5,891 bases of DNA from an uncultured bacterium (GTDB lineage: Bacteria > UBA4055): assembly GCA_937873545.1 (NCBI GenBank), contig CALMWI010000059.1, positions 1-5,891 on the forward strand, given 5' to 3'. The notes under the pieces are model-generated. The model saw only the letters and a program-made list of their open reading frames with translations, did no database searches and was not told the DNA's origin. Of the stretch, positions 1 through 5,891 are shown piece by piece; positions within the stretch are counted from its first letter, which is position 1, and each line of letters opens with the position of its first letter. The position numbers and the translations under genes are program-made.

Positions 1-1189
1 GAAGATAGATTCTCTTCCTTCTTTTGAGATAGCAGGTCCCAGAAAACTTCTTCACTTTGAGCCAGGCAGAATTTCATGCGGGATCGTTACCTGCGGAGGA
101 TTGTGTCCCGGGATCAACAATGTAGTCAGAGGAATAGTGAACGCAATGTATTACTGGTACAAATGCGACAAATTCTACGGGTTTAAATACGGTTACAGAG
201 GTATGGTCGAAGGTAATGAACCTAAGCCTGTGCTTCTCAATCCGAAAACAGTGGAGGATATTCACCTTAAAGGCGGAACCGTTTTAGGCTCATCAAGAGG
301 AAATCAGGACACAAAAAAGATAGTGGATTACCTTGAAAAATTGAGAATCTCAATCATGTTCGTAATCGGCGGTGACGGAACCATGAGAGGCGCAAACGAG
401 ATGTGCGAGGAAATAGCACTGCGTAAGCTCGACATATCTGTCGTCGGAATACCAAAAACAATAGATAACGATATAGTTTTCGTCGAGCACACTTTCGGAT
501 ATCAGACAGCATTTTCGGCGGCTGTCGAAGCTATAAGCTCAGCTCATGTCGAGGCTAAAGGCGCTCTAAACGGAATAGGCATCGTTAAACTCATGGGGAG
601 AGATTCGGGTTACATAGCCGCAGCGGCTTCTGTAGCGTCACAGGACGCGAATTATGTACTTGTACCGGAAAGTCCTTTCGAGCTGGAAGGCAGGGACGGA
701 CTTTTGAATATGCTTAAAAAAAGGATTAAAGAAAAACACCATGCGGTCATAGTCGTGGCTGAAGGCGCAGGGCAGGATCAGTTCAAAGGAGCTGAGTTAA
801 GAAAAGATCAGTCCGGTAATGTCCTTCACAATGACATCGGGCTGCTGATCAAGGATAAGGTCAGCGAGTTCTTCAAAAAGGAAAAGATCGAACATTCTAT
901 AAAATACATTGATCCGAGTTATATGATAAGGTCGTTGCCTGCAGCTCCCATTGACTCCATGTTCTGCTCGAACCTTGCGCAGAATGCCGCGCATGCAGCG
1001 ATGGCCGGAAAAACAGAGCTGATGATAGGTTACTGGAACGGAAGGTTCACTCATGTTCCTATCAGGTCAGTCGTGGGCAAAAGAAAGAAGATCGATGTTG
1101 AAGGCGAATTCTGGCTTAGCGTTCTGCTTTCAACCGGACAACCCAGATATATGGGGGACGACATTACGATCAAAGCTAAGATGAGATAG
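1..1189 (+). CDS. pfkA: ATP-dependent 6-phosphofructokinase, clade X (5'-truncated by window edge)
   Basis: This cytoplasmic glycolytic enzyme phosphorylates fructose 6-phosphate to fructose 1,6-bisphosphate. The frame is open from base 2 to the TAG at 1187-1189, giving 395 visible residues. Relatives are about 430-460 residues, so roughly 40-60 N-terminal residues, the start codon and the promoter lie outside the window. A TTG at 101 could pass for a start, but it falls inside the conserved GGLCPGINNVVR nucleotide-binding motif (95-130), and AGPR (32-43), typical of this clade, is in frame upstream. Other visible motifs are GGDGT (368-382), PKTIDND (452-472, with the catalytic Asp at 464-466), MGRDSG (593-610, sugar-phosphate binding), EGAG (761-772) and YIDPSYMIR (905-931). 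Gly in GGDGT, where PPi enzymes have a second Asp, points to ATP as donor. The Lys in PKTIDND is shared with the PPi lineage and with ATP-using plant and trypanosome enzymes. Substrate preference is inferred; family assignment is firm. It converges on the M16 gene across a shared terminator. Confidence 0.96.
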   Translation, partial: KIDSLPSFEIAGPRKLLHFEPGRISCGIVTCGGLCPGINNVVRGIVNAMYYWYKCDKFYGFKYGYRGMVEGNEPKPVLLNPKTVEDIHLKGGTVLGSSRGNQDTKKIVDYLEKLRISIMFVIGGDGTMRGANEMCEEIALRKLDISVVGIPKTIDNDIVFVEHTFGYQTAFSAAVEAISSAHVEAKGALNGIGIVKLMGRDSGYIAAAASVASQDANYVLVPESPFELEGRDGLLNMLKKRIKEKHHAVIVVAEGAGQDQFKGAELRKDQSGNVLHNDIGLLIKDKVSEFFKKEKIEHSIKYIDPSYMIRSLPAAPIDSMFCSNLAQNAAHAAMAGKTELMIGYWNGRFTHVPIRSVVGKRKKIDVEGEFWLSVLLSTGQPRYMGDDITIKAKMR

Positions 1190-1190
1190 T

Positions 1191-1221
1191 AAAAGGGCGG
1201 TTCAGATTTGACCGCCCTTTT
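1191..1221. terminator. Bidirectional intrinsic terminator between convergent genes
   Basis: Bases 1191-1201 (AAAAGGGCGGT) pair perfectly with 1211-1221 (ACCGCCCTTTT), giving an 11-bp stem with a GC-rich core. A possible G-T pair extends it inward over a short loop. On the + strand the stem ends in TTTT and is followed by GATTTT, suiting termination of the phosphofructokinase transcript just after its stop. The A-run at the other arm becomes TTTT on the - strand, so the same hairpin can end the M16 transcript, whose stop codon is at 1226-1228. The T-tract is short in both directions and slightly better on the + strand. Confidence 0.88.
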
Positions 1222-1225
1222 GATT

Positions 1226-3814
1226 TTACTCTACCACCCTTTTTACATCGGCAGAAGGCTGCGAAATAAATATCGCGGCATCTTTCAGATATTTGTTTGA
1301 AACAGCCTTGATCATTTCAGGCGTTACTTTTTTTAAATCCTTTAATGATTCTTTAAGAAAATTGTAACCGAGTCCTCTTGATTCGTAAGATGTCATCAGC
1401 CCCGCCATGTTGTTGTCCGTAAAATAGCTTTCCAGCATTTTGGAATAGGATTCAACGGACAAGTTGATCTCTTCCTGTGTAATATCGCCGTCAATGAGCT
1501 TCTGAACTTCTTTTTTGAGCACTTCCACAAGACGGTCTTTTTTAGCGAGAGAAGTCTGGGCTTCTATTCTGTAGAACCCGTAGTCTTTCGTTCCCGAATA
1601 ATAAGAATAAGCGGAGTAAACCAGGTCATTATCGACTCTTGTAGCTTTAAGCAGTCTCCCGGAAAACGAATTTGACATTACCTGATTTAGAGCCGTAATG
1701 GTATAAAAATCCGGATCTCCCTGAAGCGGAGCCTGGAAATTTATCTCGATATTTACCTGCTCGAATTCGCATTCGTTAACAAAAGTTTCATTCAATTTAG
1801 GCACGACGATCGGCGTTCTTGTCCCGCTGATCTTTCCCGAAGGGAACTTTGATCTAATCTCGCCGGCGTAAGCAGCGGCCTGCTCTTTGTTCAGATCGCC
1901 GAATAATGTTACGATCATGCTTTCAGCTTTAAAATATTTCTTATAAATGTTTTTTAGATCTTCCTGAGTAAGTTTCTGAAGAATATCATTTCTTTCCTTT
2001 GCGCTAAGGCCGGATTTCTGTCCCTTATACAGTATGGATGACCTGAATTCAGAATAAGCATTATCAGGATCGCTCAGATTTCTTTTATAATCCGCATCCG
2101 CCCTTTCTTTAGCAAGCTGAAGCTCTTTTTGATCGAACAAGGGTTCATTCATGATGCTGTAGAGTCTTTTGATAAATTCTTTATAATCATCCTTAATGCA
2201 TTTAAAGCTGAGGGTCAAACCGGTCGGTCCGATTTCGGTATTTAGTCTTATTGCGTGGTCTTCCAACCAGGTGCTTAAGTCCATAGAAGAATATTTTTTC
2301 GTTCCTCCTGATACGAGCATATCCGTTACGAACTGGAATGATCCTGTGTTCTCCATAGTTTCATAATCGGATGAAACCGGAATAAAAATTACACCCTGGA
2401 TCACAGGATCGGTAGTGTTCTGTTTATGTAGAACGGTAAAATTTTTATCGACTTCTATTTTTTCAACTTCAGTTTTAACGATGTTCATTTCTGCATTTTC
2501 TATCTTTGCCTTTTCTCCTTCGGGAACCCCGAAATAGATCACCCTGTTATCAGGCACAAAATATTCGCTGATGGCTTCATTAACCATTTCGGGTGTCAGC
2601 TTTTCAAACTGCTGCATCTGAATATCAAAAATATCAGGTACACCGTAAACGATCATATTCCATCCGATATTTTGAGCTTCCCTGTCGGCATCTGGCGTTC
2701 TTAATATTTTCTGAGCTTTCTCTCTGGCGATAACTTCATTGATCTGCTGCTGAGTAATTCCTTTTTTTGCGACATCAGCTATTATAGCATCAATCCTTTT
2801 GACTACATTATCGAGATTTTGAGTATCTTTGGTTTCAAACCCGATCTGGATCATCGGTTCAGGAAAGCTTCCGCCTTCATTGAAGTATCCGTATATCCAA
2901 TTTACAGCTTTTTCTTCCTCAACGAGCTTATACTGAACAGGTGAATTCCTTTTATCAAAAAGTATTTGAGCGGCCATAGTTATCGCGGCAAAATCGTCCT
3001 GCTCGGCTTTGGGAACCAGCTTTGTTATAAATGCGCGCGGCTGCTGGACCGCGAATTCTTCAATATATTTGATATTGCCCGGTCTGATCATTTCTTCAGG
3101 CAGGTAAACCGGAGTAAGAACACTCCTTTTATAATCTTTGAAAGTGTTTTCGACTTTATCCATCATTTGTGCGGGGTCGATGTCCCCTGCGACAACGAAA
3201 ACCATATTGTTCGGCATATATCTTTTATTGTAGTAATTCATCATTTCTTCGCGGGTATTCTGCTTAAATATTTCAATTTCGCCTATAACTTCATTTTTCA
3301 CATTCGATTTTAAAAATGTAGCTGCCCACATACCGTTATACAGCTTCGCCATAGGTGATGATACTCTGTAAACGAATTCTTTAACAATTACATCTTTTTC
3401 CCGAGCAACTTCATTAGGATCGAAAGCGCAATTCATGATATTATCCGACAAAAGGTAAAGCACAGAATCGCTGTACTGCTTATCAGCCTGCATATAATAA
3501 ACTGTGGCTCCGAAAGTGGTATAAGCGTTCGTTATCGCTCCGATCTCTTTTCTTTTATCCTGATGCCACTGCTCTGAATGGTTTTTGGTCGAGCCGCCGG
3601 AAACGATGTGCTCAAGGTAATGGGATAATCCTTTTCCCAAATATTCGTCTTCATGGATCGAACCTGTTTTTACAAAGCAGAAAAATCCTACCGATGTATT
3701 GCTTGTGTTCTTCTTGACTACGACCTGCATTCCGTTTGGAAGAGTTTTTGTGAGCATTTCCTGCGCCGTCAGCGTTAGTGCCAGTCCCAGCAAAAGAATA
3801 ATCATCCTTTTCAT
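1226..3814 (-). CDS. Secreted M16 (pitrilysin-family) zinc metalloprotease, double-length
   Basis: The product has 862 residues and is predicted to be an extracytoplasmic zinc protease. Residues 1-17 look like a signal peptide: KR near the start, hydrophobic core IILLLGLALTLTA, likely cut after Ala17, and no lipobox Cys. The inverted zinc motif HYLEH is at 65-69 (His65, catalytic Glu68, His69). The third ligand, Glu146, follows after exactly 76 residues, with the usual supporting Glu139 seven before it, matching HxxEH-x76-E. Residues about 185-380 form the first M16_C-like domain (VVAGDID at 207-213). Residues about 455-600 are a second M16 fold with a lost metal site, and about 612-862 a second M16_C-like domain. 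Arg726 and Tyr733 match the spacing of the R/Y substrate-binding pair of pitrilysin and insulin-degrading enzyme. The start is supported by GGAG five bases upstream. Long M16 proteins of this design degrade peptides in the periplasm; the substrate here is unknown, so no symbol is given. Confidence 0.95.
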   Translation of the reverse strand: MKRMIILLLGLALTLTAQEMLTKTLPNGMQVVVKKNTSNTSVGFFCFVKTGSIHEDEYLGKGLSHYLEHIVSGGSTKNHSEQWHQDKRKEIGAITNAYTTFGATVYYMQADKQYSDSVLYLLSDNIMNCAFDPNEVAREKDVIVKEFVYRVSSPMAKLYNGMWAATFLKSNVKNEVIGEIEIFKQNTREEMMNYYNKRYMPNNMVFVVAGDIDPAQMMDKVENTFKDYKRSVLTPVYLPEEMIRPGNIKYIEEFAVQQPRAFITKLVPKAEQDDFAAITMAAQILFDKRNSPVQYKLVEEEKAVNWIYGYFNEGGSFPEPMIQIGFETKDTQNLDNVVKRIDAIIADVAKKGITQQQINEVIAREKAQKILRTPDADREAQNIGWNMIVYGVPDIFDIQMQQFEKLTPEMVNEAISEYFVPDNRVIYFGVPEGEKAKIENAEMNIVKTEVEKIEVDKNFTVLHKQNTTDPVIQGVIFIPVSSDYETMENTGSFQFVTDMLVSGGTKKYSSMDLSTWLEDHAIRLNTEIGPTGLTLSFKCIKDDYKEFIKRLYSIMNEPLFDQKELQLAKERADADYKRNLSDPDNAYSEFRSSILYKGQKSGLSAKERNDILQKLTQEDLKNIYKKYFKAESMIVTLFGDLNKEQAAAYAGEIRSKFPSGKISGTRTPIVVPKLNETFVNECEFEQVNIEINFQAPLQGDPDFYTITALNQVMSNSFSGRLLKATRVDNDLVYSAYSYYSGTKDYGFYRIEAQTSLAKKDRLVEVLKKEVQKLIDGDITQEEINLSVESYSKMLESYFTDNNMAGLMTSYESRGLGYNFLKESLKDLKKVTPEMIKAVSNKYLKDAAIFISQPSADVKRVVE

Positions 3815-3819
3815 TTTTA

Positions 3820-3823
3820 CTCC
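3820..3823 (-). promoter_or_regulatory. Ribosome binding site for the M16 protease
   Basis: GGAG on the - strand is followed by the 5-base spacer TAAAA and then ATG at 3814-3812. This favours the first Met over the Met at residue 4, which would lie about 14 bases from the site. Confidence 0.8.
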
Positions 3824-3878
3824 ATTCTATTTTAATTATTTTTTTTCCCGCAGTAAATATATATTAAATGTGTGAAAT

Positions 3879-3906
3879 ATTATATGATATTAATATGAAT
3901 TGCAAA
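3879..3906 (-). promoter_or_regulatory. Predicted sigma70-type promoter for the M16 protease gene
   Basis: On the - strand TTTGCA (3906-3901, 4 of 6 matches to TTGACA) is followed after 16 bases by a perfect TATAAT (3884-3879). Transcription would begin near 3872, leaving a leader of about 57 bases before the ATG. The rest of the 114-bp gap (3815-3928) is AT-rich, includes a run of eight A (- strand) at 3846-3839, and shows no ORF or strong hairpin. There is also no clear terminator after the DUF4153 stop at 3929-3931, so read-through from that gene is possible. AT-rich DNA yields -10-like matches by chance, hence moderate confidence. Confidence 0.5.
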
Positions 3907-3928
3907 TTAAAAAAGGATAAAACGAGTT

Positions 3929-5800
3929 TTAGTCGGACGGCTTTAATTTATAATAAATTCCGAAATACACCGCCGTTATTTTATAAGGATCTTTTTCTTT
4001 TTCCCTATTAGCACTGAAGTTCCTGAACAGGATCATAAAATCCAGTTTGTCGTTCGAATCAACAAATCTCATTTTTTCAGGCTCGGCCTCTCCTGTAATG
4101 TTATTACTTTCAGCGATTATTTTTCGGATATACTTATCAAGATCAACAGACGTTACGCTGTCTTTATTTTCCGTTTCGAAAACCAGACGGAGGTCTTTAG
4201 CGTTATATTTCAGATATAAACCGTTCGTTTTGTCAAAGACCCTGTCTTTTATTGAATTATCCCTGCAGTCTATATAGGAATCATAGTATGAAATATCTTC
4301 GATCACCGGATCGTGAAAATATTTTACAGCAATATTCAGAAAGTTCGATGTATTCTCATTCTGCCATTCGTCAACATAATCGAATCCCAGACCCTCTTTC
4401 ACAAGCATTTTTCGCGACACAGCCAGGTCAAAATCTCGGTAAAAATTATGCTGGGAGTCTTTGTCCTTTTTATCCTTGCTTTCTGCCGCCAGCCGCTGAT
4501 ATGTCTTTTTAAGAAATTCAACTTTGTCTATGCCGTGATTGTCGTAGAAATATGAAATGATCGAAGATATGCTTTTCCTGTCCTCAAAAGGCACAGCCTT
4601 ATCAGGTTTCAGAATTTCACTGTTTACAAGTATCTGATTTTTAGTCAAAAGCGCTTCAAGTATCGAAAGCTGGCTGTTCTTTGAAACTGAAAAACAGCTC
4701 CAGGGTCCGTAAAGCGACACAACCGACAGAACTGAAAGAGTGACGGGAAGAAGTTTAAGATCCCTTTTTTTACCGAAAACCATATATAAGGTTATTCCCG
4801 CAAGCCAGATCGAAAGCACAAAAATAAAATATCTTTTTTCCGTGACACCGTATTGCGATATTCTTTCCATAACCGCCATAAAAAGCACTATTATAAGCGG
4901 AAGTAAAGCTCTGAAAAAATATTTCGAGAAAGAGTTGATCCATTTGAACTCATCTGAATCTTTTAGAGGGGAAAGAAGAATTATTGTGACTATTCCGACG
5001 AGGGAATATGAAATTATCAGGTATGAGACTATGCCTTCGGGCCATATCCGGGTAAGTATGATCTTGACCGTATAGCTGTAAAGAATTATAAGGTAAAGTG
5101 ATACCAGCGGGGTCATAATATACTGGAGCAGAATTCTAAGTGCTTTCGGATACAGGAAATTTGAATTCGCAGGTTCTCTGTCGTCAGGCAGTCCGGAAAT
5201 GAAATGAACGGGAGCGAAGAAAGCTATTATGATAACCCAGATGTCCCCGTAAAGCTCTTCATGAAAGCTTTTAGCAAAGAACAGCTGCTGAACGGCGAAA
5301 AGGGATGACGCAAGTCCGGCGAACAGGATGACCGAAAAAACAAAGCTTGTGAATCCGCGCATGAAAAGCGTGATGTTGTAAATACCGAAGTACGATTCAT
5401 CCTTGTTTTTTGTATAAACGAACATAAGGGAGAAAACCGATGCCGACAGATATGATGCGAAAGTAATATAATCGGTCTCCCTGAACTTGGCGGGCAGGGT
5501 AATGAAAAGATATGCCAGAAGCGTAAGCACTATCGACTGCAGGATAAATTTGATCCTGTCGCGGTTATCCGATCTTTCAAGAAACAAAGTTGAAACCAGC
5601 GTAAATAAAAATCCGAGGATCGAAATGAAAATACTTTTAACAAGGAGTGGCGAGTTTTCAAAAAACGAATAATCCTCAATCTCAATTATAAGAAGGATGC
5701 AGGTAAGGATCGAGAAAGATACAGGCAGCGGGAACCTTTTAACGGTTCTGACAAATTCTCCTGCGATAGTCCTTATAGAAATGCGCTTTAATAATTCCAT
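3929..5800 (-). CDS. DUF4153 family multi-pass membrane protein
   Basis: The 623-residue product has no established biochemical function. I recognise the DUF4153 family from its central signature: YGVTEKRYF (317-325), the following hydrophobic IWLAGITLYMVF then KKRD, and GPWSCFSVSKNSQ (365-377). About eleven membrane segments can be read, near residues 26-40, 52-73, 84-103, 111-129, 145-170, 185-203, 221-248, 255-277, 294-311, 322-342 and 348-366. Arg/Lys-rich loops (for example 75-84, 279-297 and 344-349) alternate consistently with a cytoplasmic N-terminus. That places the hydrophilic tail, about 367-623, outside the membrane. The tail has a charged stretch near 441-449 (SKDKKDKDS) and no catalytic motif I recognise. 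The start is the ATG at 5800-5798, behind a strong Shine-Dalgarno sequence. The gene lies upstream of the M16 protease on the same strand, with a 114-bp gap. Family call is confident; topology is inferred and role unknown. Confidence 0.9.
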   Translation of the reverse strand: MELLKRISIRTIAGEFVRTVKRFPLPVSFSILTCILLIIEIEDYSFFENSPLLVKSIFISILGFLFTLVSTLFLERSDNRDRIKFILQSIVLTLLAYLFITLPAKFRETDYITFASYLSASVFSLMFVYTKNKDESYFGIYNITLFMRGFTSFVFSVILFAGLASSLFAVQQLFFAKSFHEELYGDIWVIIIAFFAPVHFISGLPDDREPANSNFLYPKALRILLQYIMTPLVSLYLIILYSYTVKIILTRIWPEGIVSYLIISYSLVGIVTIILLSPLKDSDEFKWINSFSKYFFRALLPLIIVLFMAVMERISQYGVTEKRYFIFVLSIWLAGITLYMVFGKKRDLKLLPVTLSVLSVVSLYGPWSCFSVSKNSQLSILEALLTKNQILVNSEILKPDKAVPFEDRKSISSIISYFYDNHGIDKVEFLKKTYQRLAAESKDKKDKDSQHNFYRDFDLAVSRKMLVKEGLGFDYVDEWQNENTSNFLNIAVKYFHDPVIEDISYYDSYIDCRDNSIKDRVFDKTNGLYLKYNAKDLRLVFETENKDSVTSVDLDKYIRKIIAESNNITGEAEPEKMRFVDSNDKLDFMILFRNFSANREKEKDPYKITAVYFGIYYKLKPSD

Positions 5801-5805
5801 GATAA

Positions 5806-5811
5806 TCCTCC
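5806..5811 (-). promoter_or_regulatory. Strong ribosome binding site for the DUF4153 gene
   Basis: GGAGGA on the - strand lies 5 bases (TTATC) before the ATG at 5800-5798. An ATG at 5813-5811 overlaps the site but is out of frame with the gene and has no ribosome site of its own, so the ATG at 5800 is preferred. Confidence 0.85.
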
Positions 5812-5825
5812 ATGGTATTTTGCAT

Positions 5826-5861
5826 ATTATAAAGTTATAAAAATCCTAAGTTCAAAATCAA
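5826..5861 (-). promoter_or_regulatory. Predicted promoter region for the DUF4153 gene
   Basis: On the - strand two overlapping sigma70-like arrangements are visible. TTGAAC (5855-5850) lies 18 bases before a perfect TATAAT (5831-5826), which would start transcription near 5819 with a short leader that still includes the ribosome site. Alternatively TTGATT (5861-5856) lies 16 bases before TATAAC (5839-5834). The remaining DNA to the window end (5862-5891) is very AT-rich and holds no gene I can support. Chance matches are likely in such DNA. Confidence 0.5.
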
Positions 5862-5891
5862 GTAAAATAAAGTTTATTATAATATAACTTA

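Noticed and set aside
74..265. Open frame of 63 codons on the - strand inside the phosphofructokinase gene
   Set aside because: It is opposite the conserved nucleotide-binding region of the enzyme and has no independent support.
2966..3313. Open frame of 115 codons on the + strand inside the M16 gene
   Set aside because: It lies antisense to a strongly conserved protease domain, has no ribosome site I can identify, and its translation shows no recognisable motif. It is a shadow of the real gene.
3855..3892. AT-rich palindromic stretches (AATATATATT at 3856-3865 and AATAT...ATATT at 3877-3892) as possible operators
   Set aside because: Short palindromes of only A and T arise readily by chance in such DNA, and the second overlaps the -10 candidate. 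No repeated or longer symmetric site was seen.
4047..4555. Three overlapping + strand frames (76, 86 and 80 codons) antisense to the DUF4153 tail
   Set aside because: They overlap each other and the real gene in different frames, lack ribosome sites, and look like no known protein.
4740..5075. Open frame of 111 codons on the + strand inside the DUF4153 gene
   Set aside because: It is antisense to conserved membrane segments of DUF4153, and the composition reflects the complement of hydrophobic codons. There is no supporting start signal or family match.
5870..5890. AAGTT...AACTT inverted repeat around ATTATAAT near the window end, as an operator or divergent promoter
   Set aside because: The arms are only 5 bp and the centre matches poorly apart from ATTATAAT. 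The + strand TATAAT has no acceptable -35 box at proper spacing, and the neighbouring gene is outside the window.
1..5891. Mobile element, CRISPR array, tRNA/rRNA or defence system
   Set aside because: I saw no transposase, integrase, regularly spaced repeats, structured RNA gene or defence-associated domain. The three genes are a glycolytic enzyme, a secreted protease and a DUF4153 membrane protein, with no visible shift in composition or codon use between them.

Overview
The window holds three protein-coding genes and their control signals. It looks like ordinary chromosomal housekeeping DNA from a moderately AT-rich bacterium. I see no RNA gene, mobile element, CRISPR array or prophage remnant.

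Layout: (1) positions 1-1189, + strand: most of an ATP-dependent 6-phosphofructokinase of the plant/spirochaete-like 'clade X' type, with its N-terminus cut off by the window edge. (2) 1191-1221: a perfect 11-bp hairpin in the 36-bp gap between two convergent genes, serving as a terminator in both directions. (3) 1226-3814, - strand: a secreted double-length M16 (pitrilysin-family) zinc protease with an intact catalytic site in its first half and a degenerate second half. (4) 3815-3928: a 114-bp AT-rich spacer with a promoter-like sequence for the protease. (5) 3929-5800, - strand: a DUF4153 multi-pass membrane protein with a C-terminal soluble domain of about 255 residues. (6) 5801-5891: non-coding leader with a strong ribosome binding site and promoter-like hexamers for the DUF4153 gene.

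Organism (inference): the best guess is a Gram-negative lineage, perhaps an FCB-group relative or a candidate phylum near it. Clade-X PFK, DUF4153 and long secreted M16 proteases occur together in such genomes. The purine-rich Shine-Dalgarno sequences and TATAAT-like -10 boxes argue against classical Bacteroidota, which rarely use strong Shine-Dalgarno sites and have a TAnnTTTG -7 element. The phylum cannot be fixed from this window.

How the genes relate: PFK performs the committed step of glycolysis in the cytoplasm and appears unrelated to the other two. The DUF4153 protein and the M16 protease are transcribed in the same direction. Both are predicted to expose their soluble domains outside the cytoplasmic membrane, so a shared envelope role is conceivable but not shown. 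The protease also appears to have its own promoter. I found no convincing sign of a new biological system. The most useful second looks are the PFK phosphate-donor signature, the split of intact and dead halves in the M16 protein, and the uncharacterised DUF4153 protein.
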